A stretch of DNA of 64,000 nucleotides from assembly GCF_026239555.1 (NCBI RefSeq), contig NZ_JAPIVP010000008.1, positions 186,001 to 250,000 of the forward strand, read 5' to 3'. The notes beneath the pieces were generated by a model. That model was given only the letters and a program-made list of their open reading frames with translations, was not told the origin of the DNA and searched no databases. Position numbers and translations under genes: made by a program. This document shows, piece by piece, positions 1 through 9,700 of this stretch (position 1 is the stretch's first letter; each line of letters begins with the position of its first letter). This stretch comes from Pedobacter sp. PF22-3. GTDB lineage: Bacteria > Bacteroidota > Bacteroidia > Sphingobacteriales > Sphingobacteriaceae.

Positions 1-290
1 ACACGTACCTCATTTTTATCCCAGGTTTTAATTACGATAGATCCGAATTGGTTATTTAAACTCACCTTATCATTTCTATCCACATTAAAGGTTTTGCTAA
101 ATGATTTTGAACGTTCAGCATCGCCACCTGTCTGCTTATATGCAGCAGTGTTAACCATGGCAATCATTGATGACTTTTCTGTATTATCTACAATTACTTT
201 ATCCGATGGACTATTTACCACCACTTCTTGCGCATTGGTTTTTACGGCAACTAAAGCCAAAAAGGCTAAAAATATTCTTATTGTTTTCAT
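1..290 (-). CDS. Secreted protein of unknown function, DUF4097/adhesin-like (3' end cut off)
   Basis: The frame opens with ATG at 290 and runs off the left edge, giving about 96 residues. Residues 1-20 (MKTIRIFLAFLALVAVKTNA, then Q) form a clear signal peptide, so the product is exported. The visible mature part ends with a segment around VSLNNQFGSIVIKTW, which resembles the start of the repetitive beta-strand DUF4097 (putative adhesin) proteins often found next to ECF sigma/anti-sigma pairs in this group. It lies downstream of the sigma and anti-sigma genes on the same strand with a gap of about 150 bases, so it may be their target or a third operon member. The family name is inference from a short stretch. 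Confidence 0.6.
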   Translation of the reverse strand, partial: MKTIRIFLAFLALVAVKTNAQEVVVNSPSDKVIVDNTEKSSMIAMVNTAAYKQTGGDAERSKSFSKTFNVDRNDKVSLNNQFGSIVIKTWDKNEVR

Positions 291-444
291 GTTGTTAAAT
301 ATTAAACACCTATGTACTTACAACCTGCCGGCTGGTTGTAAGCTTTCGATGTAGTGAGCGTTCCCCTCTTAGTATCAAGTCGCATAAATCGGGTATCAAG
401 ACTGATTCTGCTATTAATATAATTCCACTTTTACTGTTTTCAGC

Positions 445-972
445 TTAAATCTGATTGACTCTTTTGTAATCGTCAACCTGGTTAATGATTAATAATTGTT
501 GCTTTAATAATTGCAATTGTATTTCGCGGTTTTTTACCATAGCCTTTACCACAAAAGTTTGGTTGGGCGAGGTTGGCAATTCTGCTTTTAATTTTTCGTA
601 ATCTTCGTCAAGTTTTCTTAAATCAGCTGTAAATTTTTTATAAAGTTCTGGATTTGCTGAAGCAAAAATGGCCAGACTATCTCTTTTTTCGGTAATTAAG
701 CCTGCAAAATGAACTTCCTTTTTGGCATATGAAGCACTAACGTCCGCAATTTCTAAATCTTTGTTTTGTAATTTTCCTACGTACAACCAGGCTAAACTGA
801 AAATAACCACTATAGCCGCTGCTGCACTCATCCATAAATACAGTTTTACCGGTTTTTTTTTCTTTTTTTTATCTAAACCTTGTTCAATCTTTGCCCAAAG
901 TTCGGCCGATGGCTCCATGATATCGAAAGCTTTACGGTTTCCTTTTACAAAGGTTTCTAATCTATTATTCAT
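445..972 (-). CDS. Membrane protein, candidate anti-sigma factor
   Basis: 175 residues. A basic stretch (KKKKKKP, about 35-42) is followed by one transmembrane helix (about 46-67, YLWMSAAAAIVVIFSLAWLY). The C-terminal 100 residues are charged and helix-rich, probably coiled coil, and would lie in the periplasm. The N-terminal 40 residues would be cytoplasmic and could hold the sigma factor. The start ATG overlaps the last 8 bases of the upstream ECF sigma gene, so the two are translationally coupled, which is the standard arrangement of a sigma factor and its membrane anti-sigma. No ZAS zinc motif (HxxxCxxC) is visible, so the role rests on context and topology. Confidence 0.6.
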   Translation of the reverse strand: MNNRLETFVKGNRKAFDIMEPSAELWAKIEQGLDKKKKKKPVKLYLWMSAAAAIVVIFSLAWLYVGKLQNKDLEIADVSASYAKKEVHFAGLITEKRDSLAIFASANPELYKKFTADLRKLDEDYEKLKAELPTSPNQTFVVKAMVKNREIQLQLLKQQLLIINQVDDYKRVNQI

Positions 973-1522
973 CTCTCATCCCTTTCGTTTCTAAAATAAT
1001 TTTTAACTTCTTTTTAGCCCTCATGTACTGTGTACGGCTGGTATTTTCACTTATTTTTAAAATGTGTGCAATCTCCTCATGGTCGTAACCTTCTAAAAGG
1101 TACAAACTTAATACCACCCTGTAACCATCTGGCAGTTGGGTAATGGCCTGCCTTATTTCTTCGGCCTGCAACCGCATTTCACTATCGTCAAAGCTATCTT
1201 CATCAGGCACTTCCGATATTTCATCTGTACTTACAAACTCCATCTTGCGCTTACGCAGGTAATTGATGGATTTGTTGATCACGATCTGCTTTAACCAAAG
1301 TCCGAAGGTCGTTTCCTGCCTAAAATCAACAATTCTGGTAAATGCATCTAAAAATGCTTCCTGTAAAACATCTTCCGCCTCTTCCTCATAATTTAAAATG
1401 CGCAGTGCCACATTATACATAGCCTTTGCATACAGCTTGTACAATTCAAACTGTGCTGCGCGGCTGCCCTGCATGCATTTTTTAACGAGTTCCAGGTTTT
1501 TATCGATGTATACGGCTTCCAA
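965..1522 (-). CDS. RNA polymerase ECF-type sigma factor
   Basis: 185 residues with the two-domain layout of ECF sigma factors. Region 2 (about 20-90) includes YKLYAKAMYNVALRIL, the EEEAEDVLQEAFLDAF core-binding segment and the -10 recognition part ending at INKSINYLRKRK. Region 4 (about 125-180) has the helix-turn-helix LEGYDHEEIAHILKISEN. The only in-frame start giving a complete region 2 is TTG at 1522, because an in-frame stop lies shortly upstream and the next ATG is at residue 17. It is the first gene of a minus-strand operon with the anti-sigma candidate (8-base overlap). The signal it answers to is unknown. Confidence 0.9.
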   Translation of the reverse strand: MEAVYIDKNLELVKKCMQGSRAAQFELYKLYAKAMYNVALRILNYEEEAEDVLQEAFLDAFTRIVDFRQETTFGLWLKQIVINKSINYLRKRKMEFVSTDEISEVPDEDSFDDSEMRLQAEEIRQAITQLPDGYRVVLSLYLLEGYDHEEIAHILKISENTSRTQYMRAKKKLKIILETKGMRDE

Positions 1523-1716
1523 AATTTCGAATATTCTGATTATAAGACATCAGGGATTTTAAAACGTTGCATCAAGGTAGAAAAAATTTTAAAATATCTT
1601 AATTTCAGGTTAACACAGAGAACATGTCGAAAACAAGGCGTTGTTAATAATCCCGCTATTACTTGAAATACTGTATTTTCATTTTCAAAAAACGGCAGTG
1701 ATTTAGAGGTATTAGG

Positions 1717-2210
1717 AAATGTAGGGTTCTCCACTTTTGGCAATTTCAGTCCCGCTTTTTGGTACGAGTTCCGATGAAGCATCGGAAGCTCTTCCCGGCA
1801 ATCGGGTTTAGATACAAAGTTTTGTGCGCTGAAAAACAAAACCTTTGCTAAATAAACCCGACAGGAGCGAACACGTAGTGCAACGAAGTAAAGCGAATGG
1901 CGGGGCTACAGCACCTATGAAATACTAACCTTTCATTTCCTAAAAAGAAAAACATTTTATTATTAATGGGAAATGTAGGGTTCTGCACTTTTGGCATTTT
2001 CAGTCCCGCTTTTTGGTACGAGTTCCGATGAAAGATCGGAAGCTCTTCCCGGCAATCGGGTTTAGATACAAAGTTTTGCGCGCTGAAAAACAAAACCTTT
2101 GCTAAATAAACCCGACAGGAGCGGGCATCCCGATTTTTTCATCGGGATAAAGCGAATGGCGGGGCTACAGCACCTATAAAACGCTGCCCTTTCATTTCCA
2201 AAACCTAAAA
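1717..2210. repeat. Tandem pair of an intergenic repeat, period about 254-259 bases
   Basis: The gene-free stretch 1523-2322 is mostly filled by two near-identical direct copies. Copy 1 is at about 1717-1950 and copy 2 at about 1971-2210. Both begin with AAATGTAGGGTTCT and share TTTGGTACGAGTTCCGATG, an internal palindrome (TTCCGATG..CATCGGAA), GGCAATCGGGTTTAGATAC and the tail GCGAATGGCGGGGCTACAGC. The copies differ by a variable insert of about 20-35 bases before the tail; in copy 2 it contains a further inverted repeat around CCCGAT..ATCGGG. Short reading frames inside each copy match one another but have no start signal or coding character. Related, more diverged copies lie near 37.2-37.6 kb and 48.1-48.4 kb. 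Confidence 0.75.
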
Positions 2211-2322
2211 ATAATTATACTCAATACAAAACAAGCAGTTTCACATTCTAACATTTGTGGAAAATCAGTTACGAGATCATCATAAATTTGAAAACCCTGA
2301 TCCAAACCATTAACTTCATGCC

Positions 2323-2727
2323 ATGGAAACCGACTTAATCATATCAGTAATAAATGAAGTACATAAAAAAGCTAATCTGGCTTTAGAAAGTAAAGATATA
2401 GCGGCGTATACGGCTATGTTTGATGACAATCTAAGTTTTACACCCTTCGAAAAACCAACTATAAACAAACGTGATTTTACCATCGATTTAAAGAAATATT
2501 TCAGCGGGTCCAAAACAATAGAGACCAGCCATTATAGGATTAAATTTTCCATTGAAGATGATACTTTTATCGAAAAAATTGCCCGAAAATCGGTTATTTT
2601 AAAACCTAAAATGTTCATTTTCTCTAAAAAACAGACCATACAGACCGAAGAAATTTATCATTGGAAAAATATTAAAGGAGAATGGAAGGTGATTGCCCTC
2701 GAAGTTGTGCTGGAAGAAAAATATTAA
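2323..2727 (+). CDS. Small NTF2/SnoaL-like protein of unknown function
   Basis: 134 residues, no signal peptide or membrane helix. An N-terminal helix pair (INEVHKKANLALESKDIAAYTAMFDDNLSF begins near residue 9) is followed by beta-rich sequence ending YHWKNIKGEWKVIALEVVLE. This pattern, an 'ALESKDIAAYTAMF' helix followed by a strand with a conserved W near the end, is typical of the DUF4440/SnoaL cone fold used for small-molecule binding or isomerisation. The fold is inferred from pattern only and no catalytic residue can be named. The gene stands alone, with a repeat-filled spacer upstream and about 195 bases before the next gene. Confidence 0.5.
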   Translation: METDLIISVINEVHKKANLALESKDIAAYTAMFDDNLSFTPFEKPTINKRDFTIDLKKYFSGSKTIETSHYRIKFSIEDDTFIEKIARKSVILKPKMFIFSKKQTIQTEEIYHWKNIKGEWKVIALEVVLEEKY

Positions 2728-2922
2728 ACCTTCATTATGAATATCTTCAGAAAAAATTATTACTCGAATTCAGGTCTCTAAATTTTATTCCTGAAGAAAC
2801 AATAAAACAGTTGTTTCAGGTTTACCATCTTGCTTAAATTGAGGCTTTCTTTCATTTTTTGACTTACATCAAAGGTTAAGTTTTTTAATACCCGCAACTT
2901 TGGCGTATTAAAAAAATACAAT

Positions 2923-3147
2923 ATGAAAAAAGAACATTTCAAACACATCAACACACTTTTTGTGGTTATCCCAATGACATTAATTATGGCATTTGTGGGT
3001 TTAATGCGAAACTATGGTTTTGGCGAGGATTGGTTCCTCAAATTCTTAAAAGCCTGGAGCGTGATGCTACCTGTAGCTTATTGCGCAGCCTTTATCATTA
3101 TTCCCAACGCACGGAAACTGGCAGAAAAGGTCACTTCTAAAACCTAA
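2923..3147 (+). CDS. DUF2798-like small two-helix membrane protein
   Basis: 74 residues with two transmembrane helices (about 11-30 and 47-64) separated by the short loop MRNYGFGEDWFLKFLKAWS. The layout, with FVVIPMTLIMAFVG in the first helix and LPVAYCAAFIIIPNARKL at the end of the second, matches the DUF2798 family of small inner-membrane proteins, whose role is not known. The Crp/Fnr gene follows 31 bases downstream on the same strand, so the two are probably cotranscribed, and the regulator may respond to a condition in which this protein matters. Confidence 0.65.
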   Translation: MKKEHFKHINTLFVVIPMTLIMAFVGLMRNYGFGEDWFLKFLKAWSVMLPVAYCAAFIIIPNARKLAEKVTSKT

Positions 3148-3178
3148 ACATTGTTACATTTGGTTAAGAATAAGTTTA

Positions 3179-3748
3179 ATGCGCGAACGGCTTTCTAGTT
3201 ATATCAGAGAAAAAATTATCATCAGTGATGAGGAGGTGGAACAGGTATTGTCTCTTTTCAAAGTGATGCAGGTAAAGAAAAACAAAATCCTGATCAGTCC
3301 TGGTGAAACATGTCAGCGTCTTTACTTTATTTATAAAGGTTGCTTACGAATTTTCTTCCTAACGGCCGGTGGTACAGAAGCCACAAGGCATTTTGCTTTC
3401 GAAAATCAGTTTGCAACAGCCTTGGTCAGTTTTATTACTAACGAAACTTCAAAGGAATTTGTGCAGGCCATAGAAGACACGATTCTATATTACATTTCGC
3501 AAAAAGATTTTTATCACCTGCTTCAAATTATCCCCCAGTGGGAGAAACTTTACCGTCATTACCTGGAGTATGCCTACGTTACTAATACCAACAGACTGAT
3601 GTCTTTTATTACGCTTGATGCCACAGCGCGTTACCGCCAGTTACTTGCACAAAATCCGAGCATAGTGATGCGCTTGCCGAACAAAATGGTTGCCTCTTAT
3701 CTGAATATTTCTCAAGAAACGTTGAGCAGATTAAAATCAAAAGCATAG
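3179..3748 (+). CDS. Crp/Fnr-family transcriptional regulator
   Basis: 189 residues. An N-terminal cyclic-nucleotide-binding-like beta-barrel (about 25-115; KILISPGETCQRLYFIYKGC is the usual glycine-turn region) is followed by a long dimer helix. The C-terminal winged helix-turn-helix (about 160-187) ends with MVASYLNISQETLSRLKSK, the recognition helix typical of the Bacteroidota Crp/Fnr subgroup. The arginine of the cAMP-binding RxS motif is not evident, and no cysteine cluster for an iron-sulfur centre is seen, so the ligand is unknown. It is preceded 31 bases upstream by the DUF2798 gene. Confidence 0.88.
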   Translation: MRERLSSYIREKIIISDEEVEQVLSLFKVMQVKKNKILISPGETCQRLYFIYKGCLRIFFLTAGGTEATRHFAFENQFATALVSFITNETSKEFVQAIEDTILYYISQKDFYHLLQIIPQWEKLYRHYLEYAYVTNTNRLMSFITLDATARYRQLLAQNPSIVMRLPNKMVASYLNISQETLSRLKSKA

Positions 3749-3784
3749 ATTTAGGATGTAATTTTAAATTATTATCATTAAAAC

Positions 3785-4420
3785 ATGAACGCTCAACAAC
3801 GTAAGAATCAAACGGAAATAATCCTAAAAGAAAATAACATCCCAATAAATCAATATTTACCTCTAATAGAGGAAGAAAATGAAGTGGTAATCAGACCTGC
3901 AGCAGATATTGCTAAACGTATATTGATTCTTGCTTACTTATATACAATAATTCATAATGAGAAAGATAAACAGGATATAATCGCTTATCTTAAAGCAGAA
4001 AGTTTATGGGGTGATGTCTCTCAAAGAGAGCAGGCTCTTTTTAATAAAGAGACATTAAGTGAGAAAGAAGCCATGAATCTTTCTTGGTGTGTTGAATGTA
4101 TCAAGGTTTTGCTATGGTCAATAAACAAAATAGATGATCTGGGCCTACCCATTGATGAAGCTTCTGAAATATTCAATTTGATCCCCGGATATATGGAGCC
4201 AAGCGAAGAGTTTGTAAATGGAGCGGTGATCAGGGATACTACCGAAATCCTTAATGCCTCTGATTTAATTTATAGAATACATTGGGCAATAAGACAGGCC
4301 GGCATAGATGATACAGAAGTTCCAAACATCAATCCGGATGTGGTTCCAGAATGGCACCAGGCAATTAATTGGATCACGTTTTATGAGGATAACTGGGATG
4401 ATATTACAACAGATACCTAA
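3785..4420 (+). CDS. DUF4272 domain protein
   Basis: 211 residues, soluble, acidic. The order of motifs fits DUF4272: an N-terminal NQTEIILKENNIPINQYLP, then IRPAADIAKRILILAYLYT, a middle W(C)VECIKVLLWSI segment, the DLIYRIHWAIRQAG block, and the C-terminal HQAINWITFYEDNWDDITTD. The function of the family is unknown, and homologues occur widely as standalone proteins in bacteria. It is separated by 36 bases from the Crp/Fnr gene and reads toward aspS, which has its own promoter-like element. The assignment is from remembered family motifs. Confidence 0.8.
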   Translation: MNAQQRKNQTEIILKENNIPINQYLPLIEEENEVVIRPAADIAKRILILAYLYTIIHNEKDKQDIIAYLKAESLWGDVSQREQALFNKETLSEKEAMNLSWCVECIKVLLWSINKIDDLGLPIDEASEIFNLIPGYMEPSEEFVNGAVIRDTTEILNASDLIYRIHWAIRQAGIDDTEVPNINPDVVPEWHQAINWITFYEDNWDDITTDT

Positions 4421-4541
4421 TTGTTGAGATTTCCAATTATTTTTCTTCATGATCTTTGCGTCTTTGTGGTCAAAGCAATAATAAAATCATTAACACAAAA
4501 TTTCCTTAAATCTTCTATCCAAAACTTTAAAACAAAATCGG

Positions 4542-4549
4542 TATTTTTG
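4542..4549 (+). promoter_or_regulatory. Promoter -7 element for aspS
   Basis: TATTTTTG matches the Bacteroidota -7 consensus TAnnTTTG and ends 22 bases before the aspS start codon. No clear TTTG box is seen at the expected -33 spacing, so the call rests on the -7 match and position. Confidence 0.5.
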
Positions 4550-4571
4550 CCGCTCAATTTAGATTATATAT

Positions 4572-6317
4572 ATGTTAAGAACAGTAACTTGTGGTGCATT
4601 AAACCTAAACAACTTAGGCGAAAGTGTTACGCTATGTGGTTGGGTACAAAAATCAAGAGATTTGGGCGGTATGACTTTTATCGACATCCGTGATCGTTAT
4701 GGTATTACCCAGTTGGTTTTTAACATGGATGATAATCGTGAGCTTTGCGAAACTGCACGTACTTTAGGTCGCGAGTTTGTAATTAAAGCGGTTGGTACCG
4801 TTGTAGAAAGAAGCAACAAAAATCCAAAAATGGCTACTGGCGATGTAGAGATTAAAATTACGGCCTTAGAGATTTTAAATGCAGCAAAACTACCGCCTTT
4901 CATGATCGATGATGAAACGGATGGTGGTGACGAGTTGCGCATGAAATACCGTTATCTGGATTTACGCCGTAACCCAGTGCGCAATAACCTGGTTTTACGT
5001 CATAAAATGGCGCAATCGGTTCGCCGCTATTTAGATGCTTTAGATTTTATTGAGGTAGAAACGCCTGTATTAATTAAGTCAACCCCAGAAGGCGCAAGAG
5101 ATTTTGTGGTACCTAGCCGCATGAATGAAGGTGAGTTTTATGCTTTGCCTCAATCGCCACAAACCTTTAAACAATTGTTGATGGTTTCGGGTTTTGACCG
5201 TTATTTCCAGATTGTAAAATGTTTCAGAGATGAAGATTTAAGGGCCGACCGTCAGCCGGAGTTTACACAGATCGATTGCGAAATGTCGTTTATTGAGCAA
5301 GAAGATATTCTAAATACTTTTGAAGGATTGATTCGTACTTTATTTAAAGAAGTGCGTAATTACGATTTACCGGAGGTGCCTCGTATGCAATATGCAGATG
5401 CGATGCGTTTATATGGTTCTGACAAACCAGATACCCGTTTTGCCATGCAGTTTGTGGAGCTTAACGATCTGGTAAAAGGAAAAGGTTTCCCTGTATTTGA
5501 TAATGCTGAATTAGTTGTCGGTATCAATGCAAAAGGTGCAGCAAGCTATACGCGCAAGCAATTGGATGAATTAACAGATTTCATCAAGCGCCCACAAATT
5601 GGCGCTACAGGCTTAATTTATGCCCGTCACAATGATGATGGAACCATTAAGTCATCTGTTGATAAATTCTTCAATGAGGAAGATCTTAAACAATGGAGTG
5701 AGGCCTTCGCAACAGAAAAAGGCGATTTATTATTGATTTTAGCTGGTTCTACCGATAAAGTACGTAAACAGCTGAATGAGCTTCGCTTAGAAATGGGTAA
5801 CCGTTTGGGCTTACGCGATAAAAATACATTCTCTGCCCTTTGGGTATTGGATTTCCCACTTTTAGAATGGGATGAAGAAACAGCGCGTTACCATGCCATG
5901 CACCATCCGTTCACTTCACCAAAACCTGAAGATATTGCTTTATTGGATACCAACCCAGGTGAAGTGCGCGCCAATGCATACGATTTGGTGATTAACGGAA
6001 CGGAAGTTGGTGGCGGATCTATCCGTATCCACGACCGTGCATTGCAGGCCTTAATGTTTAAACATTTAGGTTTTAGTGCAGAAGAAGCACAAAAACAATT
6101 TGGTTTCTTAATGGATGCTTTCGAATTTGGGGCGCCTCCACATGGCGGTATTGCCTTTGGTTTCGACCGCTTAACCTCAATTTTTGCTGGTTTAGATTCT
6201 ATCCGCGATGTAATTGCTTTCCCTAAAAACAATTCAGGTAGGGATGTAATGATTGATAGCCCAAGTACTATTGATGAGAAACAATTGAAAGAATTGAAGA
6301 TTAAGACAGATTTATAA
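4572..6317 (+). CDS. aspS: Aspartyl-tRNA synthetase
   Basis: 581 residues, the usual length for the bacterial type. It attaches aspartate to tRNA-Asp in the cytoplasm. Visible parts in order: an N-terminal OB-fold anticodon-binding domain (about 1-110, with [19 protein letters not shown]), class II motif 1 near residue 140-165, motif 2 with [18 protein letters not shown] (about 217-234), the GAD insert domain (about 285-420) that marks bacterial AspRS, and motif 3 [10 protein letters not shown] (about 525-534). The start ATG at 4572 gives the expected [11 protein letters not shown] opening. It is followed by a strong intrinsic terminator. No asparagine-specific features were checked beyond this. 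Confidence 0.97.
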   Translation: MLRTVTCGALNLNNLGESVTLCGWVQKSRDLGGMTFIDIRDRYGITQLVFNMDDNRELCETARTLGREFVIKAVGTVVERSNKNPKMATGDVEIKITALEILNAAKLPPFMIDDETDGGDELRMKYRYLDLRRNPVRNNLVLRHKMAQSVRRYLDALDFIEVETPVLIKSTPEGARDFVVPSRMNEGEFYALPQSPQTFKQLLMVSGFDRYFQIVKCFRDEDLRADRQPEFTQIDCEMSFIEQEDILNTFEGLIRTLFKEVRNYDLPEVPRMQYADAMRLYGSDKPDTRFAMQFVELNDLVKGKGFPVFDNAELVVGINAKGAASYTRKQLDELTDFIKRPQIGATGLIYARHNDDGTIKSSVDKFFNEEDLKQWSEAFATEKGDLLLILAGSTDKVRKQLNELRLEMGNRLGLRDKNTFSALWVLDFPLLEWDEETARYHAMHHPFTSPKPEDIALLDTNPGEVRANAYDLVINGTEVGGGSIRIHDRALQALMFKHLGFSAEEAQKQFGFLMDAFEFGAPPHGGIAFGFDRLTSIFAGLDSIRDVIAFPKNNSGRDVMIDSPSTIDEKQLKELKIKTDL

Positions 6318-6349
6318 AACCTCGTTTTAAGCTGAGTAAATACATTTAT

Positions 6350-6397
6350 CCTCCGGTGAATATGATAAAACAGCCATATTTACCAGAGGTCTTTTTA
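6350..6397 (+). terminator. Intrinsic terminator after aspS
   Basis: Two arms of 15 bases (6350-6364 CCTCCGGTGAATATG and 6375-6389 CATATTTACCAGAGG) pair along their whole length if two G-U pairs are allowed, with a 10-base loop, followed by TCTTTTTATTT. It lies 32 bases after the aspS stop. Confidence 0.85.
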
Positions 6398-6791
6398 TTT
6401 ATGACCATAATTATAACGATATTGGTTTAGATAGGGAATATTATGGGCATAAATTTGCTAATTCCAATCATCAAACTACCAATCACAAATATATCATATC
6501 CAAAAAAATTAATTTGATCAGATACCCTCTCTGTTTCTAAAGGCCTCGAAAAAATTGCATCTTATTGTACTTACTTCCAGAATTTTATGCTAGTGCATGA
6601 AAGAATAATATAATTAAAAATATATTAAATTTTTGAGGCAATGGAATATCGTTTTAGTTGACCGTTTCAGTGCTGAAGTGTAAGTTTTACTCGTTTTCTA
6701 TTTTTTTTATGATATATATAAATGATAAAAAAATTATATTTATAACAATTTTGTTATTGTAAATATCGTCTAACATTAAATCTCTACGCTA
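6398..6791. other. AT-rich spacer upstream of the RHS locus
   Basis: About 390 bases without a credible gene on either strand, strongly AT-rich. The one clear structure is a 16-base palindrome ATAACAATTTTGTTAT at 6742-6757, 35 bases before the start of the first RHS gene, which could be an operator. No good TAnnTTTG promoter was recognised. The AT-richness fits the upstream region of an accessory locus. Confidence 0.5.
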
Positions 6792-9700
6792 ATGCGATTC
6801 CTTAACGCACTCACTATTGCTGTAGCCATTTTGGTTGCGCAAAAATCTTTTGCCCAATTACAGCCTCAATTTCCAATTAACATGCCAAGTGCTAATGCGG
6901 CGAACCTGGGTATGTATATGGAAGTACCGGTTTCAAAATATACTGGTATACCATCTATATCTATTCCGCTTTATACTATAGCTGACGGCAACTTAAAAAT
7001 TCCGGTAGAGTTAAGCTATCATGCGGGTGGAGTTAAAGTAGATAATCATCCGGGATGGGTAGGTCTTGGTTGGTCCTTACGCGCTGGCGGATGTATTACC
7101 CGGATCGTAAAAGGCCTGGAAGATGAACTCCAATCAGACTTGGGTGGCTTTTACGATAATTATGCTTCAATAGCCGATGTAGATTGGTATACACCTGACA
7201 AGCTCAAGACAAAGGCGGACAATAATTCAGATGCTTCGCCAGATGAGTTCTCTTTTAGCGCAGGCGGAATTTCCGGAACCTTTTTATTAGACCATCAAGG
7301 AAACTGGCAAGTTAGATGTGATCGGGATGTAAAAGTAATTTTCAATAGTACTGATTTTATAGCACCGTTTGTAACTACAGCTCCGCCCAATACCAATGGA
7401 ATTAGCAATTACCATAGGAATTTCGGCAAATTTACCCTGGTTACCGGAGATGGTACCAAATATATATTCGGCGGCACTAATGATGCTATAGATTATAGCC
7501 TCGATTTTTTTAGCCAGAATTCTACGCAGTGGACCGCAACTTCCTGGTATTTAACACAGGTAATCTCTGCAGATGCAAAACATAACATTAATCTGGTCTA
7601 TGAAAGAGACCAATATACAAATGTATTGTATTGGAGCAAATTCCAGAACTATTCTAATATCCAGCTTACCAATAACCAGGTATGTACATCGGCAGCTATA
7701 ACAGACCGGACATCTGCTTCACTTAGCGGTAATCTTATCGCCCCCGTCTACCTAAAATCTATAGAAACCACAAATGAGTACTTACAGTTTGAACGCTCTA
7801 CCACAACAGAACTCCGGTATTCCAATTCTATTTATGGTTCTACTTATGCAGTTTATGATAAAGTGAGGTCAAATAGTGCTGCATCCCAACAACAAACATT
7901 TCAAACTGATGCTGAGAGGCAGGCAAGTATAGACACTACACTTTACAAGTTTATGCCTTACTTGAGACAAAATGGTTTGACGGCATATCCTGGTATTTTA
8001 AATAACCTGCAATGGAAAAAACTCGACAAGTTCACGTTAAAGGATAAATACAATAATCAGGTGATCAAACAATTCAGCTTCAATTATACCAACGACAATA
8101 ACAAACGGCTTACTTTGCTTTCTTTAAAGGAAAGTAACCCTACTGCCACTATTGCAGATACACTTCCGCCCTACCGTTTTTATTATGAGGATACGTATCC
8201 ACTCGGCAGTTATTTGAATAAGTATGTAGATGACTGGGGTTACCGTACAAGTCCTTCGTCTGTTTCAGATGACATCGGCTCACCGCGTCTTGTAGATCCC
8301 GCTTATTGTACAACGGCTACATTGAGGCGGATCGTTTATCCAACAGGCGGATATAAACTCTTCTTTTTCGAATCTAATAGCTACTCTTCAGCAGTTAATG
8401 ATGCCAATAAATCGTTGCAAAACAAAAACAGAATTGGAGGCGGCCTGAGGGTCAAATCGATATTCGACTATGATCCCCTATCTAAAAAGGTAAAAGGTAT
8501 CAAGTATTTTTACCTTAAAAACTTTACATCACCAAACCAATTGGTTAAACTATCTAGCGGTGTTATAAAAAATGAACCAGAACACTACAGGATTTTTACC
8601 GATACCTTACCCAGCGGTGAAATATTCACGTCATCTCTAAAATCACAGAACTCGGTTATTCCAATGAGCGAAAATGCTGAAGGAAGCCCGATTGGCTACT
8701 CGGAAGTTGCCGAAGTTTACGCCGATAACAGCTATGTGGTAAGCAAATACACCAACTATGATGACGGACATCTGGATGAAAATGTACTCGGTACACTTTT
8801 TTACCAAAAAAGCCTGACCAATAATTTTTCATCTCTGGCTCTGGAAAGAGGTAAATTGAAGTATTCAGCCTTGTTCAATAGTAACGGTACTAAATTGAAA
8901 TCAACCACTATTACGTACCAGCCATTGCGAAATAACCGAACTTATGTAAGGCAAAGTGATTCAAAAAAATATCAGGTCTGCAATTATGGTGTTGCCAATG
9001 CCTCGCTTAGTGGCCCGTACGTTTACGAAGGTGGCTCCTATAAATTTTATACTTATCCCTATGTGCCGGTCACGGCGGTCGACAGTTTGTTTGATGGCCT
9101 TGCGCCGGTAGTAAAAACGGTTAATTATTATTACGATAATCCATTAAATAAGTTGCTTACCCGTACAGAGGTGATCAAAACAGATGGCAAAAAAACCACT
9201 GATCTCACTTTATATCCACAGGATTACTTGTCAGGAACAGGTTTTATTGACCAGATGTTGGTTAATTATATCATAGAGCAACCCATCGAGAATGTCAGGT
9301 ATGTAACTGATCCTACTACAGGCGGCACCCGGATCATTTCCGGTAAAATACAAACATACGATTCAACCAATCCCTTGCTTAAAGTTGCAGATTTCCAAAT
9401 GGAGAGCCTTACGGCTTTAGATCTCGCCAATTTTAAATTCTCCGGGAGTGCAGCAGGTTCATTGCCCTACAATACAGGAAAGGGGGCTTTTAATGTGGAT
9501 CAGCATTATAAAAACATCGCTAACTACACGTACAACCTGACTTACGCCAATCTGATCCAAAGTGATTTAATAAATGGTACATCAAGCTCCGTTATTTGGG
9601 GATATAACAACCGGTTACCTATAGCTAAAGTAGTTAATGCCGCTGCTTCAGAAATTTATTTTAACAGTTTCGAGGAAGACCCATCAAATGTATCCAGTGA

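Noticed and set aside
94..354. Plus-strand frame of 86 codons at the left edge.
   Set aside because: It is antisense to the secreted DUF4097-like gene, which has a proper signal peptide and operon position.
1540..2093. Two similar minus-strand reading frames of 99 and 81 codons sharing the same first 45 or so residues.
   Set aside because: They lie in the tandem intergenic repeat, start inside it and have no ribosome site; their likeness comes from the DNA repeat.
4421..4693. A 90-codon plus-strand frame before and within the start of aspS.
   Set aside because: It runs across the aspS promoter element and overlaps aspS in another frame without any coding signal.
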